The notes under the pieces: model-generated
Databases searched by the model: none
What the model was told of the DNA's origin: nothing
Seen by the model: the letters and a program-made list of their open reading frames with translations, nothing else
Made by a program: the position numbers and the translations under genes
Assembly: GCA_910579805.1 (NCBI GenBank)
Contig: CAJTWM010000039.1
Span: forward strand, 1 to 14,686
Source: an uncultured Lachnospiraceae bacterium
GTDB taxonomy: Bacteria > Bacillota > Clostridia > Lachnospirales > Lachnospiraceae
DNA length: 14,686 bases
Direction: 5' to 3'
In this document: one piece after another, positions 1 through 7,700 of the stretch
Layout: every line of letters starts with the position of its first letter
Numbering within the stretch: position 1 is the first letter of the stretch

Positions 1-54
1 ATCTGAGTCAGTACCTTCATCTAATTTGACTGATATAAGAAGGATCTGGAGCAC

Positions 55-273
55 CTAGGGTGCTGGATAACAATATAGGCTTTCTAGAAATGCCTTATCT
101 TTTGTAGATTTCTCAAGGTCGTCTTCATAACCGTCTTCGCGGATTACCTCCGCATAAGCTTTTTCATCAAATTCGGATAAAATAAAACTCATAATAGTCA
201 TCCTTTCTCTTTTCAAGATTTCAGTCAGGACTTCTTTCTGAATACATTCGTCCATTGTATTGTCAGACACCAA
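55..273 (-). pseudogene. Rpn-family nuclease/transposase-like C-terminal remnant (fragment B)
   Basis: A 72-residue minus-strand frame resembles the C-terminal helical part of Rpn (recombination-promoting nuclease, PD-(D/E)XK transposase-like) proteins. The diagnostic stretch runs from MDECIQKEVLTEILKRER through ILSEFDEKAYAEVIREDGY; the known family pattern is a 'DECI..xIL..FL...' helix followed by 'xxxEYDEExxxxxxREEG'. The usable frame is open only from 288, just after a stop at 289-291, and the only nearby start is TTG at 273. The end (LYCYPAP) does not look like a natural family terminus. No catalytic region is present, so this is a decayed fragment. It overlaps the end of the neighbouring Rpn fragment in another frame, which suggests two different Rpn-type genes were abutted here by deletion. 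The family call is from pattern recognition only. Confidence 0.55.
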
Positions 274-280
274 AGAGACT

Positions 281-709
281 TTATCGGCTTAAGTATTCTT
301 GTGATTCTTCTTTTGTCAGTGAGAATTTTTCCTGTAATTGTTGTAAAATTGTACTGTCTGGTATATTTAAATCCCGTAGTGACGATATCATCCCGAAAAT
401 CCCTTCCATTCTGCCCTTTTCTATATTTTCCTGATCCCGCATTAACAATGTCATATACTCATGCCTCCATTCCTTGTTTTTTCTAGCTTTCTTTACCGCT
501 GTCTCTAACCTTTTTACATAGGTATCCTCCGGTTTCTGACCTGCCACATAATCTAGGAATGCTTTTAATTCCTTGCTTATATCATTTAATGTCCCTTTCG
601 CATTCAGGAATATCTTGACTGTTTCGTCACCCATGGAAAGACTGTTGTCTGCCACATAAACATCAAGTCTGACACCGTGGGCATCAATGCCGGGTGTAAT
701 GGTTTTCTG
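281..709 (-). pseudogene. Rpn-family nuclease/transposase remnant with internal deletion (fragment A)
   Basis: The minus-strand frame is open from 709 (after a TAG at 710-712) to the TAA at 281-283. It begins QKTITPGIDAHGVRLDVYVADN, which matches the Rpn motif around the PD-(D/E)XK catalytic aspartate ('xGIRLDVY'). It then passes at once into MGDETVKIFLNAKGTLND, ELKAFLDYVAGQ, KKARKNKEWRHEYMTLLMRD and a C-terminal LQEKFSLTKEESQEYL, all typical of the family's C-terminal half. In intact members several dozen residues separate these parts, including the second half of the nuclease core, so an in-frame internal deletion is likely. The N-terminus is also missing. The only start in range is a GTG at 655 with no convincing ribosome binding site. 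The rest of the core is gone, so the product is unlikely to be an active nuclease. Confidence 0.7.
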
Positions 710-872
710 CTATTTTTACCTGCTTTCCCTATTTGAACTCTGCCGGTAAAATGCCATATTTTTAAATCCTAAATATATCTCTCTGATTCTATTATATACA
801 GCCTTACAGCAGATTACAATGGAGAAGTCGGAAACAAAATGCAAACGAAAATGCAAAAGGAGGCAGGCTGGT

Positions 873-1553
873 ATGGAACGGTATGGATATGTACGGGTGT
901 CTGCAAAAGACCAAAACCCGGAGAGGCAGTTTCTTGCAATGGAAAAGGAACAGATTGCAGAGATAAATATCTATCTGGATAAAATGTCCGGGCAGGATTT
1001 TTCGAGGCCGCAGTACATGAGATTATTAAAGAAACTGAAAAAGGGGGATGTGCTTGTCATTAAGAGCATTGACCGACTTGGTCGGGATTATCGGGAAATT
1101 TTGGAACAGTGGCGGCTCATCACAAAGAAAATCGGGGCGGATATCCAAGTGATCGATATGCCGCTCTTAAACACAAATTCCCTGAATGAAGATTTGACAG
1201 GCGTATTTATTTCGGATCTGGTATTACAGATACTGGCGTATGTGGCGGAGACGGAGAGGGCGTTTATCAGGCAGAGGCAGGCGGAGGGGATTGCCGCGGC
1301 AAAGAAGAGGGGGATTCGGTTCGGGCGGCGGAAAAAGAGAGAGCCGGAGGGGTTTGAGAAGTATTACGGGATGTGGGAGAAGGGAGAAATCTCGGTAAGG
1401 AAGGCGGCGGAGGCACTGCAGATGAACTATTCGACCTTTTACCGCAGGTGTATGGAGTGCAGGGCGGAGAGGGGGAAGGATAAAGATAAAGGGACGTGGG
1501 TTTCCACTGGTGACTTGGAATCCGTCAAAGCAGACAGAGGGAATCAGGTTTGA
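873..1553 (+). CDS. Serine site-specific recombinase (resolvase/invertase family)
   Basis: This 226-residue protein is a small serine recombinase that would cut and rejoin DNA at paired recombination sites through a phosphoserine intermediate. The N-terminus YGYVRVSAKDQNPERQ carries the nucleophile Ser10 with Arg8; the second conserved motif IKSIDRLGRD supplies Arg68 and Arg71. The long E helix follows at about 117-145 (AYVAETERAFIRQRQAEG), then a basic hinge GRRKKR (151-156) and a C-terminal helix-turn-helix at about 171-192 (ISVRKAAEALQMNYSTFYRR). Length fits the Hin/Gin/gamma-delta resolvase class rather than large serine integrases. The start at 873 is preferred over the in-frame ATG at 819 because AAAAGGAGG lies at 855-863, 9 bases upstream, and family homology begins there. 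A charged tail of about 34 residues follows the HTH and is not a recognised domain. It ends 214 bp before a giant surface-protein gene, with direct repeats between them; whether those are its target sites is unknown. Confidence 0.9.
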   Translation: MERYGYVRVSAKDQNPERQFLAMEKEQIAEINIYLDKMSGQDFSRPQYMRLLKKLKKGDVLVIKSIDRLGRDYREILEQWRLITKKIGADIQVIDMPLLNTNSLNEDLTGVFISDLVLQILAYVAETERAFIRQRQAEGIAAAKKRGIRFGRRKKREPEGFEKYYGMWEKGEISVRKAAEALQMNYSTFYRRCMECRAERGKDKDKGTWVSTGDLESVKADRGNQV

Positions 1554-1564
1554 TAAAAGTGAGG

Positions 1565-1712
1565 AAAAATGTTCCAAATGGTAGACAACATGAAACAGCG
1601 GATAAGCCGCCTTAAAATAGACCCCTAAGACAGAAAGCAGCCCAAAATGATACTTGTTTTCATTATACAGAAAGTGTTTCAGAAAGTCTGCTTTATGAAA
1701 CAGCGGATAAGC
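1565..1712. repeat. Imperfect ~43-bp direct repeat pair with identical 18-bp core, between recombinase and surface-protein gene
   Basis: Copy 1 is 1565-1607 and copy 2 is 1670-1712, offset exactly 105 bp. The last 18 bases, ATGAAACAGCGGATAAGC, are identical (1590-1607 and 1695-1712); counting the preceding 25 bases, 31 of 43 positions match. Copy 2 also sits in an inverted repeat: TCTGCTT at 1687-1693 pairs with AAGCAGA at 1709-1715. Copy 1 contains a small GCGG/CCGC dyad (1598-1610). Both cores could encode MKQRIS at the start or inside tiny frames (1569-1628, preceded by GAGG, and 1695-1745), but those frames show no other coding support. Spaced direct repeats beside a resolvase-type gene fit recombinase binding subsites or regulator operators; a degenerate internal duplication is the alternative. 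Confidence 0.7.
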
Positions 1713-1767
1713 AGATCTGGGAAAACGGAAGAGAAAAAAGTATAAAAGAACAAGGAGAGCATGAGGG

Positions 1768-4700
1768 ATGAAAAAAGGGAAAGTACGGGTTTTGGCAGGG
1801 ATAATGGGCACGGTATTGGTTTGGACGGAGGTTCTGTCTGTGGGGATCAAAGCATCGGCGGCAGGGGAAGTGCCTGCGGTAATGACAGAGGCTGAGGCGC
1901 AGGAGGAGAGTACGGAAGGTACTGTGGAGTATGCTGCGCAGGAGCCGGAAAATCAGGCGAGTGAAAATAGTACGGAAAAGGAAGGGACGCAGGAGGAAGT
2001 GCCCGATGGGGAAGAAATTGTTGGAGGAGAGACTGAAGGGGATAGTGCAACGCAGGAAGGTGAGGAACAGGAGGAAGAAGAAATAGAGAAAACGGAGGAA
2101 GAGACGGGACAGGAGAATACCGAAATAGGGGAAGAAAACAGTAGTGCAGAGAAAACAGGAGATTTGGAAACGGGGCAGGAGACAGAGGAAACTGACAGCA
2201 ATATGGATGGGGAACTGAAAGTGCGGCAAGAAGGCTGGGAGAGTATGGCTTCGGCGGATGATATTGCCAGTGGGATTTCGAATGATATTGCATGGGTGAT
2301 TGATGCGAATGGGAAATTGACGGTGGAAGGGACTGGAGATTTTAAAGAATCTTCATCGGAGTATATGAGAGCACCATGGTGGTCATATTGTGATTCAATT
2401 AAATCTGCCACAATTAACGTATCAGGCATGACGGATGCATCTTATATGTTCTATAGGTGCAACAAAATAATAAATATTGATTTTAGTAATTTTAGTACAG
2501 ATAAAGTAACAAATATGGTATGTATGTTTGGTATGTGTAGTAATTTAGCAAGTTTAGATTTGAGTAATTTTGATACCAGTAATGTAACCAATATGAATTG
2601 CATGTTTTGGCTATGTGACAACCTAAAAAATTTAGATTTAAGTAGTTTTAATACCAGTAAAGTAAAAAATATGGGAAGTATGTTTTCGGAATGTAATAAT
2701 CTTGAAAGTGTAAATTTGGACAGCTTTAATACTGATAAAGTAGAAGATATGAGTACTATGTTTTATAATTGTAAAAATTTGTATAATTTAAATGTAAACA
2801 GTTTTAATACTAGTAAAGTAAAAGATATGGGAGGTATGTTTTCTAATTGTTCAAATCTGAAAAAATTGGATGTAAGTAATTTTGATACCCAAAATGTGAC
2901 ACATATGGGGTCATGGTTTGTTTATACGGATTTGGATCCTAGTGAAGAAGTAGAAGTATCCGGAATGTTCAGTGGCTGTAGTAGTTTAACAGAGTTGGAT
3001 GTAAGTAATTTTGATACCAGCAATGTAACAACTATGTGGGGAATGTTTTATAGGTGTAGTAATCTAAAAAGTTTGGATGTAAGTAATTTTGACACTAGTC
3101 AAGTTGAAACGATGGCGTGGATGTTTTACGGATGTAACCAGTTGTCATATTTAGATTTGAGTGGTTGGGATACTGGCAATGTGACCAATGTAAGTGATAT
3201 GTTTGGCGAATGTAAAAGCTTAACTGATCTTGACTTAAGTAATTTTAATTTAGAAAAAGCTGACACTAGACCTCCTGAAGGATATTGGGATTTATATGAT
3301 AGTGATATGTTTGCAGATTGTATAAATCTATCAACCATCTATACACCATATAATTTACAATATCCAATACCATTGCCGACTCAATCTGCCAGCGACACAT
3401 GGTGCCGTTCCGACGGCACAACCGTCACCGAACTCCCTCAAAACCTAACCTACAGCGTAGCCCTAGGCAGAAACCACATACCCAAAGAAAAAGACTCCGC
3501 CGATCAGTTGACCAACAGCGGAAACAGCTTATTCCTGTTTCGTGATGCCATGACCGGCGTACCAATCAAGGGCGACAGGGTATGCATAGAGGAGAAATTT
3601 ACCGGCACGCATTATTATTACCCGTCAAAGGATACCGGTTACATATCGTTCCCGCTCAGTAAAAACTGCAAAGAAGTATTTATCAGCACTTACTTTGACG
3701 GCTACGAACACTTTGGAGGATGGGCACAGTTAAGCTATTACCAGTCGGAATCCGGTATCTATACTTTCGATATCAAGCCAAAACAGGATAAATACATCTG
3801 TAGACTGCCGTCCATGAAAACATCCGTTACAACTTCTGCGCCTGATGTGGAGACAGAGGACGGGAATGTTGGATTATTCAATATAAATATGGGATTTGAC
3901 ATGGATTTCGGTAAAGGTGTCAGTTCAACAGTTACTTATGATAAGGATACAAAAACGGTCAAGGTTGCTGTTTCCACAGAGGGAAAGGCAAGTTACGATG
4001 CAATCAAGGAAGCGTATAAGACTTCGGGAAGTAAGTCCGGTCATACATTGGATGAACAGTTTAAGAATGTCGATGAAAGTATGAAGCCCGGAAAATTCTG
4101 CAATGTAAGTGTCAAAATGGCAGTCAGCGGTTATCTGGAATTTTCCGATACAGGAAAATTCATGGAAGGTGGAGTGATTGTTGTTGCCACAGGTTCAGGG
4201 GCAGTAGAGTACAGACCGGTATGCGCTGCCGGATTAGCTTATGCAAAACTGGAATTGAGCATGACATTAGGAGGAAATTTAGTTTTTACTTATGTAGAGG
4301 GAAATCTTGATGTGTCTGCGGTTATAATATGCGCACCGACCGCTAAAATTGTAGTCGGTGTAGGCTGGAATCTCGCCCATACAGAGATCGGTGCAATAGG
4401 TAAATTCCCGGTATCGATTACCATTCCCTATGTAGATGACAAAGAATCCCTTAGTATTAATGCGAGTTTTTCATTATATGGAGAAGTAAAGTTCTTTTGC
4501 TTTGGTGGAAAACGTACAACTACAGTAGAGGGAAATATCTGGCCTGCAATGAGTTTTTCGGATTATGCCGATTCTAAATCCGTTAGTTTAGAACCGTCTG
4601 TTGATGACTTGGAAATACTGCCCAGAAATTACCTCTCCGCAGAAAAGCAGGGCGGCATCGCCGCCTATTCCCGGCAAAACGAATCCGTCCTCACCCCGTC

Positions 4701-7700
4701 AGATAGTTTCCGTTACTCGGAAATCTCGGAGGATCAGGGCGTATTTCCGGAAAACAATGTGCAATATGTGAAGCTTTCCGACGGTACGGAAATCCTTGCA
4801 TGGATCCATGACTTTGGAGACAAAAGCAGCGCCAACAGGACAACCCTTGTTTACAGCGTGAATAAAAACGACGGAAACGGCTGGGGCAGCTTGGCGTCTG
4901 TATGCAGCGACACCAAGACGGGAGACTATTATCCACATATGACGGCAGAGGGAAATAAAGCGTATCTGGTATGGAACAAAGCTGCTATGGAATTTTCCGA
5001 GGATACGACTGTTGATACTGTCAGCAGCAACATGGACATATATGCGGCAGTCTTTGAAAACGGTTCTTTTTCCGAGCCGCAGAGAATATCGGAGTCAGGA
5101 AACGGCCTGATGGAATTTTCTCCGATAGTAGCAGCCGACGGCAATATGGCATCAGTAGCATGGCTGGTCAATTCCGAGAATGACTATCATTATACAAAGG
5201 GCAGCAATGCCATCTGGGTATGTGAATATAAGGGCGGAGTCTGGGGCAGTCCCGTATGTTATGCATCAGGGCTGCACTATGTGTCCGACTATGACATGGA
5301 TTATGTGGGCGGCAGCCCTGCGGTTTTATATGCGGAGGATGCTGACAATGTTTCGGCGACGCAGGACGGTACTGTATATTATATCAGAAACGGGAAAAAA
5401 GCCATGGCAGGGGATGCCTCCTACCGTGCTGAGATTGTAGACTTGTGCGACGGGACACTTTATTTTTCAGGCGGGAACAGGGTGTATAAAGCTTCTGCGG
5501 ACAAGCTTTCCTATATTTATGATACAGGCATCGCAACAGATAATTTTACAGTGGTAAAAAATGCCTCCGGCGAAGAAGTCATCCTGTTTTTAAAACAGGA
5601 CGGGTTTGCAGGCAGTGTCTGCGCCTCTTATTTCAGGAATGGGCTGTATACCTCTCCTGTCCCGATTGTTGAAAATGGCAGCAGGATCACGAATTATTCG
5701 CCGGTCTATTATGACGACCAAACAATAAGCATAGCTTATGACGAAGAAGAAATATTGGATGACCCGAACCTGATTTATGGTCTGGCGGATATGGTGGTAA
5801 CAAGAAATGTACAGCCGGAGAGTTTTTTTGTGGCTCCCTCCCTTGCCTACCGTGCTTCTGACGCTGCAGAGGGAAATATCGTGGAATTTACGGCGTCAGC
5901 TTCTAACTTTACGGCACATGAAGTATCAAAAGTTAAAGTTTCTCTGACCGGGAACAGCTTGGGTGATCTGCATACTGAAATAATGGAGGTAAATATTCCG
6001 GTAGGTGAAAGCCAGAATATAAGCTTGTCCTATCTATTACCAGAGCCTATGATAAACCAGCAGTATACCCTTACCGTTATTCCTGTGGATGCGGAGGATA
6101 AGGAGCTGTCCGATAACAGTGCGGTGTGCGAACTGGGCTTCAGCGATATTGTCCTGACTGATCTGAAGCTGGAAGGAAATAAGATCAGTGGGACAGTAAA
6201 AAATATCGGATGCCAGACAGCGGAAAACGTATCCCTTACCATGAAAGAGGACAATCAGGAAAATACTCCTTTTGCAGTGCTTTCTTATGGCGGAAACAGT
6301 CTCGCGGCAGGGGAGAGTTGGCGATTTTCACAGGAAATTGAGCCCGCTGTATTTGAAAATGTGGGCGAGGTGAAGTATTATCTCCTTTCGGCAGAAACAG
6401 ACAGTCAGGAAAACAGCTATAGTAATAATTCTTCTACCCTTTACAGCGAGCCTGTAGCGCCGGATGAAATCCTGTTTGACCAGACAGAACTGGTAATGCA
6501 GGAAAAGACAGCAGGCACTATCCATGCAAAGATACTGCCTGAAAATGCGACGTTTCAAAATGCAGTCTATACCTCCGGCGACAACAGGATTGCCCTTGTG
6601 GATGAGAAAGGGACGGTCTATGCCGTAGGAAAAGGTAAGACGGTGATCACGGCATATACGCCGGACGGCAGCCTGTCGACAGCGTGTGAAATAACGGTGG
6701 AGGGGCAGGCGGAAATTCCTTATACCCTCAGCGAACAGAAATTAGAGCTGGAGGTTGGAACAGAAAGCGCTCTTTGTGTCAAAGCTGCAGACGGTACAGA
6801 TGCAGAAGGAGTGATATGGGCCTCCACAAACGAAGAAGTCGTCACAGTTGATGCGAACGGAGCTGTTTTAGCCAAGGGAGAAGGAATCGCATATCTGACG
6901 GCAAGCGTGGATACTTTTACGGACGTCTGTATTGTAAGGGTATCGGATCATTCCATTTTACAGCTTGCCTGTGCAGAATCGTCCCTGCAGCTTACAGTGG
7001 GAGAAACAGCCCGTCTGGAAATGGAGGTCATCCCTAAAGATACGACAATGGAGAAGACCCTTACTTATACCTCGGAGGATACGTCGGTAGTCACAGTAGA
7101 CGGGCAGGGTACGGTTACGGCAGTTGCCGAGGGAAGTACCATGGTCACCGTATCTTCCGTTAACGGCGTACAGAACAGGATTCCGGTCACGGTGAGCGCC
7201 CCTGTTACCTATACGGTTATTTTTGATACCATGGGCGGCACAAGAGTAGATCCGATAGAAGTAAAGGCGGATAAAGTAACGACGGAAGAAGGCGACGATT
7301 ATATAGGATATGTAGCTTCGATACCGGATACCTACAAAGAAGGATATTTATTTTGCGGATGGTATCCGGATAAAAACGGGACGGGCGAAACGCTGAAGAC
7401 AGATACGCCTGTTACAGAGGATGAAATTTACTATGCAAAATGGCAGCCCGGAGGTTTTGACGACGATTACGAAGGCGTCCTCCCCGAGGACATCCCCGAA
7501 GGCGGCATCCCCTCCGGCCTCTGGATCGCAGGCATCGACGCACAAGGCTACCCCTACACCGGTAAAGCCATCAAGCCCACAGTACGGGTCTACGACGGCA
7601 GCACAAGGCTCAAAGCAGGGACAGACTACACCCTCAGTTACAAAAACAACACTAAGGCAAACGATGCGTCCGACGCCAAAAAAGCGCCGACCATTACCGT

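Noticed and set aside
720..818. A promoter for the recombinase (TTGAAC at 733-738 with TATTTT 18 bases on)
   Set aside because: The -10 matches only four of six bases in A+T-rich spacer, too weak to annotate.
819..872. Upstream in-frame start for the recombinase at 819
   Set aside because: The extra 18 residues are Lys/Arg-rich and outside family homology; the AAAAGGAGG site places initiation at 873.
1224..2429. Several long minus-strand open frames opposite the recombinase end and the acidic linker
   Set aside because: They are Pro/Ser/Leu/Phe-rich translations of the antisense of purine-rich coding DNA, lack ribosome binding sites, overlap each other in different frames and lie opposite well-supported genes.
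2491..3243. Regularly spaced repeats considered as a CRISPR array
   Set aside because: The 78-bp periodicity is fully explained by in-frame 26-residue LRR units; there are no identical short repeats with unique spacers.
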